A stretch of 17,326 bases of DNA from Candidatus Iainarchaeum sp. (GTDB lineage Archaea; Iainarchaeota; Iainarchaeia; Iainarchaeales; GCA-2688035). Within the stretch, counting starts at the first letter, position 1. Each line of letters starts with the position of its first letter. The notes under the pieces were generated by a model, which was not told the DNA's origin, ran no database searches, and was given only the letters and a program-made list of their open reading frames with translations. Made by a program: the position numbers and the translations under genes. Positions 1-6,868 of this stretch are shown piece by piece. Location of the stretch: NCBI GenBank assembly GCA_016931555.1, contig JAFGEM010000021.1, forward strand, positions 1-17,326. The letters are read 5' to 3'.

Positions 1-2025
1 TGCACTCAAACCATTATTGCTCCAGGTTAAACCGTCATCAACAGAAATCCAATAGTTTTTGATTCCCGAGCCTCCTGATGTTGCTGTGAATGTTATGCGT
101 GCTGTGTTGCCCGTTGTTGTAACGTTTGTTACTGTTAGAGTAACGCTCGCAGTGTTATCCAAAAGAATATTATTATCAAGCGAGCCAATGCCTGTTCCGT
201 TTGCATCAGTAGCCTGCGCAATAACAAAATAGTTTCCGTCAGTCATTTCACTCGTATCCCAAGAATACGTACAATTAACATCCCGAGTCAAAGTTGGGAA
301 GCTGCCACTGCAAGTATAACTGCTCAACGCTTGGGAAACAATAGTTGTTCCTGGTGCTTGGGTAGTGTTGTAGGATAAGAGTAGGGTTGTAATGGCTGTT
401 GCTGCGGCATTAGAAGTGGAAACATTAAAATCCACTGTAACAGTTCCAGCGTAATTTCCTGCGCTTGGGGAAATAACACTCACATAAGGAGAATTCTGGT
501 CATAGTGGTATCCAGGAGTTCTATTGTAATCAAGCCTATTATCAAAACGCACTGTTCTCGCCTGAAAAAAAGAATCAGTGCCAATGTTGCTGTTGCCGTC
601 TCCTTCCAACTGCGCTATTCCATACGAGTTGAACAAAAAATTCCTATCGGAACCATCATCAATAAATGGAGTTGCTCCGAGATAAACGCTGGCACCACCC
701 TCTGTAACCCCACTATTATTTGTATCATTCGCCCAGTAAACATTATGGTTTGGGTTATTGATAGGAGCATCGTTTTCCGTCAGAACTGCTGTGCCTGTGT
801 TGTAAGCAAAAATATTGTTCTGCATTTTTTCTATTATTGCTCTGGGGCTTTGAGAGTTGCATATTGCGCCTCCACTGCCTGCGGAATTGTTGAAGAAAAT
901 ATTATTATTTATCTGATTTATTGTGCTGTACGCAACCAAAAAAATTTTGCTGTTGTGTATTGCCCCGCCTGCAACAGTTGCTGAATTGTTTTTGAAGATA
1001 TTGTTTTCAAGATTTGTTATTGTGCCAGTGGAATTTGAAATTGCGCCCCCACCCTCTGCAGAATTGTTTTCAAAAACATTGTTGTAAATGTTTGTCAGAG
1101 TTCCGCCGTTAGAAATTGCCCCCCCGTTTTTGTCAACAGAGTTATTGGAAAAATTGTTGTCAGAAATAGTTGCAATAGTGCCGCTTGCCATTTGTATTGC
1201 TGCACCGTAACCGCTGCTGGCTATCGCGTTTCCCGCAAAATTGTTTTTGTACAAATTTGTTATTGTTCCAAGAACTAATTTTACAGGGCTTTCGGTGTTG
1301 TTAAGAAAATTGTTGTCGTGAACAGAAGGAAACGTTTCGTTTCCAAAGGTGATTCCAATTGCAGCATTGTTTGAAAAAACATTGTTGTAAATTTCTCCCA
1401 CAGAATTTGCTCCAGTTTGCAATACAGAAAGGCCGGAATTAGATGTAAATGCGTTATTATAAATCGAGCCAATATGCTCGTCCATCCAGATTGGGCCCGG
1501 GTCTCCTCCTGAAGAAATTTGTGTAAAGTAAGCATCGTGAATCGAATTTAATTGTATGGCATTGTATATGCCCCAAGTTGCAAAAGCAATGTTAAAATCG
1601 TGCAAATCATTTGCATCCGCAGTCATGCCCGCATCTGTTTCATACCATATGCCCCACCAGTCTCCTCCTGCGGGAACACCATCGCTTACGCCAATGCTGA
1701 TTCCTACTGAATTGTCATCAGCGGATGTGAATACAATTGGATTTGTTGAGTTTCCGTCTATATTTAGTATGCCGCCCCCCGTAATATAGAGATAAGAGTC
1801 GATTCCGCGCTTGAATTTTACTACTGCCCCAGGGCCTATTGCCAGTGTCGCATTATTCTCAACGTTAAGGGTTGCCGCAGTGACATAATACGTGTTGCCG
1901 TCAATCCATGTTTCATCTGCTGTTATTGCAGTGTCATAAGTGCATAAATTGTCTGTGCAGGAGTTTGCTGCAAATACAGGCATTGCAAGGCAGACAAGCA
2001 AAATAAGGCACAATTGCATTTTCAT
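1..2025 (-). CDS. Secreted beta-helix surface protein with Pmp-like repeats and Ig-like domains (3' end outside window)
   Basis: Reading the minus strand from the ATG at 2025 gives 675 codons without a stop to the window edge, so the C-terminus is missing. Residues 1-19 look like a Sec signal peptide (basic start, hydrophobic core, VFA before the probable cut). Residues about 50-90 match the typical opening of a right-handed parallel beta-helix (GPGAVVKF, then NPIVFTS). Residues about 190-470 are Asn-rich rungs with repeated NNxF and GGAI elements. From about residue 514 one or two Ig-like beta-sandwich domains follow (starting SPYVSVISPS; later LLDNTASVTLTV and SVDDGLTWSNNG). It is probably an adhesin or surface-layer-associated protein. 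A C-terminal sorting signal for the archaeosortase encoded at 7396 would lie outside the window. A second in-frame ATG at 2019 is possible, but the TATA spacing favours 2025. Ligand and substrate are unknown. Confidence 0.85.
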   Translation of the reverse strand, partial: MKMQLCLILLVCLAMPVFAANSCTDNLCTYDTAITADETWIDGNTYYVTAATLNVENNATLAIGPGAVVKFKRGIDSYLYITGGGILNIDGNSTNPIVFTSADDNSVGISIGVSDGVPAGGDWWGIWYETDAGMTADANDLHDFNIAFATWGIYNAIQLNSIHDAYFTQISSGGDPGPIWMDEHIGSIYNNAFTSNSGLSVLQTGANSVGEIYNNVFSNNAAIGITFGNETFPSVHDNNFLNNTESPVKLVLGTITNLYKNNFAGNAIASSGYGAAIQMASGTIATISDNNFSNNSVDKNGGAISNGGTLTNIYNNVFENNSAEGGGAISNSTGTITNLENNIFKNNSATVAGGAIHNSKIFLVAYSTINQINNNIFFNNSAGSGGAICNSQSPRAIIEKMQNNIFAYNTGTAVLTENDAPINNPNHNVYWANDTNNSGVTEGGASVYLGATPFIDDGSDRNFLFNSYGIAQLEGDGNSNIGTDSFFQARTVRFDNRLDYNRTPGYHYDQNSPYVSVISPSAGNYAGTVTVDFNVSTSNAAATAITTLLLSYNTTQAPGTTIVSQALSSYTCSGSFPTLTRDVNCTYSWDTSEMTDGNYFVIAQATDANGTGIGSLDNNILLDNTASVTLTVTNVTTTGNTARITFTATSGGSGIKNYWISVDDGLTWSNNGLSA
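781..1320 (-). repeat. GGAI / FxxN beta-helix repeat block
   Basis: Within the surface protein, residues about 236-415 repeat a unit of roughly 20-30 residues. Each unit pairs an NNxF or FxNN element (NNFAGN, NNFSNN, NVFENN, NIFKNN, NIFAYN) with a GGAI element (NGGAISN, GGGAISN, GGAIHN, GGAICN). This combination is the hallmark of the chlamydial polymorphic membrane protein repeat, which forms beta-helix rungs. The DNA copies have diverged, so this is a protein-level repeat rather than a recent tandem duplication. Confidence 0.7.
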
Positions 2026-2044
2026 GTTATAAAATAAGGCTTGC

Positions 2045-2055
2045 TTTTTAATAAA
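2045..2055 (-). promoter_or_regulatory. TATA box of the beta-helix surface gene
   Basis: On the minus strand TTTATTAAAAA is centred about 26 nt before the ATG at 2025. This is the usual TATA-to-transcription-start distance in archaea, so the transcript is probably leaderless. It is divergent from the promoter at 2088. Confidence 0.55.
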
Positions 2056-2087
2056 TCTTATGTATTAAAAAAAATGCAATGCAAATC

Positions 2088-2096
2088 TTTAAATTA
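2088..2096 (+). promoter_or_regulatory. TATA box of the small lipoprotein gene
   Basis: TTTAAATTA lies about 30 nt before the ATG at 2122, placing transcription start close to the start codon. The TTG at 2041 would lie upstream of this promoter, which argues against the longer reading frame. Confidence 0.5.
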
Positions 2097-2121
2097 TGGG
2101 AAAACCTCTTTTATAATTGAA

Positions 2122-2667
2122 ATGAACAAAACACCCATTATCGTAATATTCCTTGTTTTTGTTTCAATGGCATTGTTAGGCTGCCTTGAAAGCGATTTTG
2201 ACAGGGGCATAAAGCGTGTCGAAGAATTACGCGAGAGATATGAGTTGGGGGAACAGCTGGCGCCCTACGAGCCTTATAAACTGTCTGCATTTAAGCGCGA
2301 ATTAGAGAACATTAAAGCCAATTCAAAAGACGAGGCCCTGAATTCTATTGTGGAAATACAATTGGATTCTGCTGAAATAATTGAGAATGTTTTCTGGGCG
2401 GACTTGGAGATACAGCGCATTAACACTGTTGATGTTGACTGCAATCCAGAGAGCCCGCTTAACACCGGAATAAATTTTTTGGAGAAGGCTTTCAACAAAG
2501 GCGATTTGGCAGAACGCAGGATAAGCGCGTTTGAAAACAATTACCCTGATTTGGTTCCAAAAACAAGCTCTTTCGGGTTAAGCATATCACGCATACGCGC
2601 CCTGAAAGAAGGCATTCAAGAACAGTTAGACTCTGCAATGGAATTAAAATTTTTGGCCTGCACCTAA
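2122..2667 (+). CDS. Small lipoprotein, function unknown
   Basis: The protein has 181 residues if started at the ATG at 2122. An in-frame TTG at 2041 would add 27 residues, but it lies before the TATA box and would bury the signal peptide. Residues 4-20 form a hydrophobic segment ending in a lipobox-like LLGC, with Cys21 the probable lipid-modified residue. The mature part looks mostly helical and charged, with two further cysteines at 107 and 180, the latter next to the C-terminus. I recognise no enzyme motif and no family. Its divergent promoter faces the beta-helix surface gene, so a cell-envelope role is plausible, but that is inference from signal and context only. Confidence 0.75.
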   Translation: MNKTPIIVIFLVFVSMALLGCLESDFDRGIKRVEELRERYELGEQLAPYEPYKLSAFKRELENIKANSKDEALNSIVEIQLDSAEIIENVFWADLEIQRINTVDVDCNPESPLNTGINFLEKAFNKGDLAERRISAFENNYPDLVPKTSSFGLSISRIRALKEGIQEQLDSAMELKFLACT

Positions 2668-2699
2668 AATCCTATTTTGGGTTCCCAATGCAGAAAGAG

Positions 2700-2707
2700 T
2701 TAAAATT
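2700..2707 (+). promoter_or_regulatory. TATA box of bud32
   Basis: TTAAAATT is centred about 25-26 nt before the ATG at 2729, again fitting a leaderless transcript. It lies in the 61-bp gap after the lipoprotein stop. Confidence 0.5.
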
Positions 2708-2728
2708 CTAGCTAAATACTACTTTGTT

Positions 2729-3382
2729 ATGGAGCTAATTAGGGAAGGCGCTGAAGCAAAATTATTCAAAACAAAATTGGGAAACGAAACTGTTTTGCTC
2801 AAACAGCGCGTCAGCAAGGCATACCGCAATAAAGAGCTGGACAATAAAATTCGGAAACAGCGCACTACTCTCGAAGCAAATCTCCTGCGCAAGACACGCG
2901 GTTTAGGAGTAAATGTTCCGGAGGTCCTTGAAGTTGACAGGGAAAAATTCGGGATTTACATGGAGTTTGTTGATGGTACCCGCGTAAAAGATGTTTTGAA
3001 TAAAAAAAATTCTGTAAAAATCTGCACTAAAATCGGGGAAAGCATTGCAAAAATGCATTCATACAATATTATCCACGGCGACCTCACAACAAGCAACATA
3101 CTCCAAAAGCCTTTTCCTGCAAGCAAGAAAAGCCTTGGGAAAAAAAATCTACAGCAGGGGGAATTGTTTTTCATTGATTTTGGGTTAGGATTTCACAGCA
3201 AAAAAATAGAGGACAAGGCAGTTGACTTAATTGTTTTCAAAAAAACATTTGAGGCAACGCACAACAAGTTAATGCCGCAGGGATGGAGTGCTATTTTAGA
3301 GGGATACCAAAGCACAAATACTGAGGCAAAACAGATTTTTGCACAAATAGAAAAAGTCGAAAAAAGGGGCAGATACCATTAA
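2729..3382 (+). CDS. bud32: KEOPS complex protein kinase/ATPase Bud32
   Basis: A small RIO-like kinase of 217 residues, the expected length for a stand-alone archaeal Bud32. It begins IREGAEAKLF, the usual Bud32 glycine-loop substitute. The probable ATP-binding lysine is Lys25 (VLLKQRV). The catalytic loop is HGDLTTSN at 116-123 (Asp118), and the metal-binding DFG is at 150-152 (FFIDFGLGF). The C-terminal KRGRYH is the conserved Bud32 tail. Bud32 works with Kae1, Cgi121 and Pcc1 in KEOPS, which adds the threonylcarbamoyl group of t6A37 in ANN-decoding tRNAs; its ATPase activity is needed for the reaction. In many archaea Bud32 is fused to Kae1. Here it is separate, and no other KEOPS gene is in view. 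Confidence 0.95.
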   Translation: MELIREGAEAKLFKTKLGNETVLLKQRVSKAYRNKELDNKIRKQRTTLEANLLRKTRGLGVNVPEVLEVDREKFGIYMEFVDGTRVKDVLNKKNSVKICTKIGESIAKMHSYNIIHGDLTTSNILQKPFPASKKSLGKKNLQQGELFFIDFGLGFHSKKIEDKAVDLIVFKKTFEATHNKLMPQGWSAILEGYQSTNTEAKQIFAQIEKVEKRGRYH

Positions 3383-3458
3383 AAGACCTCAAAAAAAATT
3401 TAAATGTAAAATAAAACCAAATTAATGCTCTTTTTAAAATATAAAACCCAAAAAACAA

Positions 3459-3465
3459 TTTTTTT
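3459..3465 (+). terminator. T7 tract, possible archaeal terminator after bud32
   Basis: A run of seven T residues lies 77 nt after the bud32 stop and 29 nt before the next TATA box. Archaeal RNA polymerase terminates at such T tracts without needing a hairpin. The surrounding 142-bp gap (3383-3524) is extremely AT-rich and holds no gene I can support. Confidence 0.35.
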
Positions 3466-3493
3466 CTATATGCAACTAATTTCAACAAAAAAA

Positions 3494-3501
3494 TTTAAAT
3501 A
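3494..3501 (+). promoter_or_regulatory. TATA box of the DHS-family gene
   Basis: TTTAAATA, preceded by an A-rich stretch as expected of a BRE, is centred 27-28 nt before the ATG at 3525. The upstream in-frame ATG at 3501 overlaps this box and cannot be in the transcript, so it is not the start. A near-copy (A8 then TTTAAAT) lies at 3391-3405. Confidence 0.65.
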
Positions 3502-3524
3502 TGTGTTGCATATTAGTATTTATC

Positions 3525-4817
3525 ATGGGAAACGGCAACAACGGCAGAGCAGAAAAACTAATGGCTAAAGAAAAAAAGCTTACAGAGGAAATAACAGAGA
3601 TAAGGGAACAATTAAGCGAAATAGAGAGAGAAAAAGCCCCTAAAAAGCTTGAAAAACTGGAAAAAAAGCTTGAAACTAAAAAAGAAGAGTTTTTAAAGAC
3701 TGAATCGCAGGTCCAGAAATGCATGGAAACAAGAAAGAAAGAATATCTTCAGGAAAAACTAGAGGCAATAGATCCCTCCAAAGAAAGAAAAGTCTCTGAT
3801 TTGCTGGGCGCAATGTCAAACACAGGCTTTCAGGGAAAACAGCTTGGGTTAGCAGCAAATGTTTTTGAAAAAATGATAAGAGACCCAGACACAACAATAC
3901 TCCTCGGATACGCGGGATCCATGAGCACTACAGGGCAGTGGAAAATAATAAGATGGCTAATTGAAAACCACTACATTGACGGGCTTGTCTCAACAGGCGC
4001 AAATATCTCAGAAGACATTCTCGATGCAATGGGATACGGTTATTACAAAGGCAGCCATGTTGTTGATGATTACGAACTCCTGCAGTGCCAGATAGACAGG
4101 TTTTACGATGTTTATGCAGATGAAAAAGAATACAGAAAAATGGAAGGCACTCTCCTCGACTTTATGAAAACACTTCCAACAGACAAAGCATATTCCTCGG
4201 CAGAATATTTGCATCTGCTTGGAAAATATTTGGATGAAAAAAACATTAACAGCATTACAGCAACGGCATACAGGGAAAAAATACCAATATTCTCTCCTGC
4301 AATGGCTGACTCAGGATACGGAGTGGCAGCATGCGAACTGCAAAAGACAACTGGAAAAATTCCAATAGTAAACCAGTTCAAGGATTTTGTGCAGTTGGGA
4401 GAAATTGGGGAAAAGGCAAAAACAACCTCGGTATTTTATATTGGCGGCGGAGTTCCCAAGGATACAATACAATTGGTCGCAGTAATTGTTGATTTGAGCA
4501 GGGGCGGAGACATTGTTTATCCGCACAAGTATGCTATTCAGGTTACTACTGACAGCCCGCAATGGGGCAGTTTAAGCGGCTGCACATTCGAGGAAGCAAT
4601 AAGCTGGGGCAAAATTGATAAGGAAGGGGAACGCGCATTCTGCCATTGTGATGCAACAATTGCACTGCCAATGATAGCACAGACAATAAGCGAAAGAGTA
4701 AAAGAAAAAAGAACAGGAAGAGACCTGAGCTTTGTTTTTAACGATTTAAAAGAAGTGGAAAAAATAGGGCAACAGGCAAAGCCGGAAAAAATGGCTGCAA
4801 CACCCCTAAAAATCTGA
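3525..4817 (+). CDS. Deoxyhypusine synthase family protein with N-terminal coiled coil
   Basis: The protein has 430 residues. Residues about 8-80 are a Lys/Glu-rich probable coiled coil absent from ordinary DHS (human DHS is 369 residues). From about 90 the DHS fold follows: GYAGSMSTTG (128-137) and LVSTGANISEDIL (154-166) correspond to NAD-binding segments, and IPIFSPAMADS (253-263) and IGGGVPK (306-312) are family motifs. SGCTFEEAISWGKI (351-364) holds Lys363, equivalent to the human catalytic Lys329. DHS transfers the aminobutyl group of spermidine to a lysine of aIF5A. The residues after GGGVPK are D-T-I-Q-L, so human His288 and Asn292 seem not conserved, and the SLSGCTFEE form resembles the DHS-like branch. 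True DHS activity is therefore uncertain; another polyamine-type reaction is possible. The start is fixed by the TATA box at 3494. Confidence 0.85.
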   Translation: MGNGNNGRAEKLMAKEKKLTEEITEIREQLSEIEREKAPKKLEKLEKKLETKKEEFLKTESQVQKCMETRKKEYLQEKLEAIDPSKERKVSDLLGAMSNTGFQGKQLGLAANVFEKMIRDPDTTILLGYAGSMSTTGQWKIIRWLIENHYIDGLVSTGANISEDILDAMGYGYYKGSHVVDDYELLQCQIDRFYDVYADEKEYRKMEGTLLDFMKTLPTDKAYSSAEYLHLLGKYLDEKNINSITATAYREKIPIFSPAMADSGYGVAACELQKTTGKIPIVNQFKDFVQLGEIGEKAKTTSVFYIGGGVPKDTIQLVAVIVDLSRGGDIVYPHKYAIQVTTDSPQWGSLSGCTFEEAISWGKIDKEGERAFCHCDATIALPMIAQTISERVKEKRTGRDLSFVFNDLKEVEKIGQQAKPEKMAATPLKI

Positions 4818-4844
4818 TTTGCAGGGAAAACAGCGGGGAAAAAG

Positions 4845-4853
4845 ATATATAAA
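4845..4853 (+). promoter_or_regulatory. Strong TATA box, distal promoter of rps15
   Basis: ATATATAAA preceded by purine-rich AAAAG is the best TATA/BRE match in the window. Transcription would start near 4875, giving a leader of about 97 nt before the rps15 ATG at 4972. A weaker element, TAATTAATTTG at 4931-4941, could give a second, nearly leaderless start. Confidence 0.55.
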
Positions 4854-4892
4854 CCTTTTCAGGGCAAAATATTTTATCTTTGTTTTATTATT

Positions 4893-4918
4893 CTCCCATT
4901 CTCAATAGAGTCTGGGGG
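4893..4918 (+). promoter_or_regulatory. Hairpin in the rps15 leader
   Basis: CTCCCA (4893-4898) pairs with TGGGGG (4913-4918, one G-U pair). CTC (4901-4903) pairs with GAG (4908-4910) around an AATA loop, leaving a 2x2 internal loop. A competing hairpin can form between CTGG (4912-4915) and CCAG (4925-4928); the two share 4913-4915 and cannot coexist. The element is a candidate regulatory structure by position only, with no family match recognised. Confidence 0.35.
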
Positions 4919-4971
4919 TGAAAACCAGCATAATTAATTTGATTGAATTTTTGTTTTAAAAGTGATTTTGA

Positions 4972-5427
4972 ATGGCTAGAATGCACAGCGGCGCCAAAGG
5001 AAAGAGCAAGAGCAAAAAGCCTGTTTCAAAAAAGGCACCTGCATGGGTAGAGTTAAAGCCCAAGGAGCTTGAAGAGGCAATAGTAAATCTTGCAAATGCA
5101 GGGCACAGCGCAGCCGAAATAGGGGGCCTGCTCAGAGACCAGTATGGCGTTCCAAGCGTAAAGCAGGTTACTGGAAAAACTGTTTCACAGCTTCTCGAGC
5201 AGCACGAATTAGGCGGAAAAGTACCGGAAGATTTAATGAATTTAATTAAAAAGAGCGTAAAGCAACGGCAGCACATGCAGAAGAACAAAAAGGATTTTGA
5301 TGCAAAGCGCGGCTATCAATTGAGTGTTTCAAAAATAAGGCGCTTAATCAATTATTACAAGAAAAGAGGCAAACTCCCCGGAGACTGGCGTTATACAGAG
5401 GAGCGCGCTGAATTGCTTGCAAAGTAA
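4972..5427 (+). CDS. rps15: Small-subunit ribosomal protein uS15 (archaeal/eukaryotic type)
   Basis: The protein has 151 residues, the usual archaeal/eukaryotic length (bacterial S15 has about 89). It starts MARMHSGAKGKSKSKKP, the typical basic N-terminal extension. The S15 helical core follows, including the segment GHSAAEIGGLLRDQYGVPS (about 44-62) and the conserved C-terminal part with KIRRLINYYKKRGKLPGDW (about 122-140). uS15 binds the central domain of 16S rRNA early in 30S assembly. A Shine-Dalgarno-like GTGAT at 4962-4966, five nt before the ATG, agrees with a leadered transcript, unlike several neighbouring first genes. eS1 follows after 132 nt. Confidence 0.97.
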   Translation: MARMHSGAKGKSKSKKPVSKKAPAWVELKPKELEEAIVNLANAGHSAAEIGGLLRDQYGVPSVKQVTGKTVSQLLEQHELGGKVPEDLMNLIKKSVKQRQHMQKNKKDFDAKRGYQLSVSKIRRLINYYKKRGKLPGDWRYTEERAELLAK

Positions 5428-5456
5428 TGCGGTGTTTTAATTGAATTTGGAGTTAA

Positions 5457-5463
5457 TTTTTTT
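5457..5463 (+). terminator. T7 tract after rps15
   Basis: Seven T residues 30 nt after the rps15 stop are a possible intrinsic archaeal terminator. The rest of the 132-nt gap to eS1 is A-rich with no convincing TATA box, so read-through from rps15 into eS1 is also possible. Confidence 0.3.
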
Positions 5464-5549
5464 GGCGAATAAAAAAAAGGTTTTTGAAAAAAAAGGAAAC
5501 TTTGAACTGGAAAAAATTTTGAATGAAAGCAATGAATTTTTGGACAAAT

Positions 5550-5554
5550 GGTGA
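5550..5554 (+). promoter_or_regulatory. Shine-Dalgarno GGTGA deciding the eS1 start
   Basis: GGTGA, complementary to the archaeal 16S 3' end, sits five nt before the ATG at 5560. The in-frame ATG at 5548 overlaps the motif, so 5560 is the better start. Confidence 0.6.
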
Positions 5555-5559
5555 AGGGC

Positions 5560-6150
5560 ATGGCTGAGGAAAAGAAAAAGAAACCGCAGAAACGAGCTAC
5601 TCTTGACAAGTGGAAGCGCAAAAAATGGTTCAAAATAGTTGCTCCGGATGAATTCAACAAAAAAGAGTTGGGAGAAACAATAGTGGAAAAGCCCAAAAAC
5701 CTTGAGGGGAGAACAATAAGGACTAATTTAGGGGAATTGACAGGGCAGAGGCAGAAAAGGCACATTAAAGTTGAATTTCAGGTTGACAAAGTCGAAGGTG
5801 CACAGGCACAGACACGCGTTGTAGGGCATGAAATAAGCACTGGATTTATTATGCGAATGACACGAAGGCGCACAAGCAAAATGGAGGTTGTTCAGATAAT
5901 TGAAACAAGCGACGACCAGAAAATAAGAGTAAAGACAGTGGCGCTCTCGGCAAGAAAACTCGCAGTAAACCAGGAAACAGACATTAGAAACCTCATAAAA
6001 ACAAGCATTGAAAAAAGCTGTTCAAAGAAAAGCCACGGGCAGTTAATGCAGGAAATAATTTTTGGTTCACTGGCTTCAAAGCTGTTCAAACAGGTAAAAA
6101 AAATCGCACCAATCAAGAGACTCGAAATAGTAAAAAGCCAATTGGTGTAA
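5560..6150 (+). CDS. rps3ae: Small-subunit ribosomal protein eS1 (S3Ae)
   Basis: The protein has 196 residues from the ATG at 5560, the expected archaeal S3Ae length. After a lysine-rich start come the family-typical stretches WFKIVAPDEFN, GRTIRTNLGELTGQ, KVEFQVDKVEG and STGFIMRMTRRRTSK, and a basic C-terminal half. eS1 binds near the mRNA exit site of the 30S subunit and is shared by archaea and eukaryotes but absent from bacteria. The gene is followed after only six nt by a DUF92 membrane protein gene, so the two are probably cotranscribed. An in-frame ATG at 5548 would add four residues. Confidence 0.95.
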   Translation: MAEEKKKKPQKRATLDKWKRKKWFKIVAPDEFNKKELGETIVEKPKNLEGRTIRTNLGELTGQRQKRHIKVEFQVDKVEGAQAQTRVVGHEISTGFIMRMTRRRTSKMEVVQIIETSDDQKIRVKTVALSARKLAVNQETDIRNLIKTSIEKSCSKKSHGQLMQEIIFGSLASKLFKQVKKIAPIKRLEIVKSQLV

Positions 6151-6156
6151 AACAAA

Positions 6157-6828
6157 ATGGTTTATGCAGAAGAAACAGCAGTTGTTTTACTGGCGCTGTT
6201 AATCTTCTCTCTCTTCTCACGCTCAAAAAAAGCACTTGACTTTGAAGGAATTCTGGCGGGCAACATACTTGGAATAGGCGTGTTTTTGCTTGGAGGCCTC
6301 AACTCATTTTTTACGCTCCTTGTTTTCTTTTTGGTTGCAAATCTTGCAACAAAAATAGGCAGGAAAGACAAAACAGAATTTGAAACACGAAGCACTGGAA
6401 ACATCCTTGGAAACGGAGCCCCGAGCTTAATCTGCCTTTACTTTAATGCGCCCCTAGCTTTTTTCGGGGCAATTTCTGCTGCATTGGCAGACACTATGTC
6501 GTCAGAAATCGGCGTGCTCTCCAAAAAAAAACCCGTTCTCATAACAACTTTGCAGGAAGTAAAGCGCGGAACTGACGGGGGAGTAACAAAAAGAGGCTAC
6601 ATTGCAGCAGCAATAGGCGCACTAATAATTGCAGCAATCCACTTTATTTTTGCGCAAAACATTTTTGCCGCAATAATAGTATTTTTGGCGGGAGTGCTTG
6701 GCACTACAATTGACTCAATACTCGGCGCAGTTCTTGAGAGAAGAAAAATCCTCAATAATACAACAGTAAACTTTTTCGGTTCAACCGCAGGCGCAATTCT
6801 TGCGTTTGCATTCAGCCTGATTCTTTAA
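6157..6828 (+). CDS. DUF92 (VTE6-like) integral membrane protein, possible polyprenyl-phosphate kinase
   Basis: The protein has 223 residues with about six hydrophobic segments. DUF92 landmarks are visible: R-STGNILGNGAP near 78-90, ADTMSSEIGVLSKKKP near 110-125, VKRGTDGGVTKRGY near 133-147 and a C-terminal glycine-rich helix (NFFGSTAGAIL). In plants and cyanobacteria the related VTE6 proteins phosphorylate phytyl phosphate to the diphosphate. Archaeal members are uncharacterised as far as I know. Placement one gene before CDP-archaeol synthase suggests an isoprenoid-lipid role, perhaps geranylgeranyl-phosphate salvage, but this is inference. The start is ATG 6157, with GGTG at 6144-6147 overlapping the end of eS1. 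Confidence 0.85.
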   Translation: MVYAEETAVVLLALLIFSLFSRSKKALDFEGILAGNILGIGVFLLGGLNSFFTLLVFFLVANLATKIGRKDKTEFETRSTGNILGNGAPSLICLYFNAPLAFFGAISAALADTMSSEIGVLSKKKPVLITTLQEVKRGTDGGVTKRGYIAAAIGALIIAAIHFIFAQNIFAAIIVFLAGVLGTTIDSILGAVLERRKILNNTTVNFFGSTAGAILAFAFSLIL

Positions 6829-6832
6829 GAGA

Positions 6833-6845
6833 TTAAATATTTAAA
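6833..6845 (+). promoter_or_regulatory. TATA box of carS and the archaeosortase unit
   Basis: TTAAATATTTAAA lies just after the DUF92 stop and is centred about 30 nt before the ATG at 6869. The carS-archaeosortase-acyltransferase unit therefore probably has its own leaderless promoter besides any read-through from the eS1 operon. Confidence 0.55.
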
Positions 6846-6868
6846 GAAGATTTGGGTTATTGAATAGC

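Noticed and set aside
505..984. Plus-strand open frame of 159 codons
   Set aside because: It is antisense to the beta-helix gene, which is open over 675 codons with signal peptide and repeats. The plus-strand product has no recognisable feature and no promoter was found.
3501..3524. Upstream ATG for the DHS-family gene
   Set aside because: It overlaps the TATA box at 3494-3501, so it would not be transcribed; the ATG at 3525 fits the leaderless pattern.
4875..4971. Separate small RNA gene between the DHS-family gene and rps15
   Set aside because: A promoter and hairpins exist, but there are no C/D or H/ACA box features and no clear terminator before rps15, so a leader is the simpler reading.
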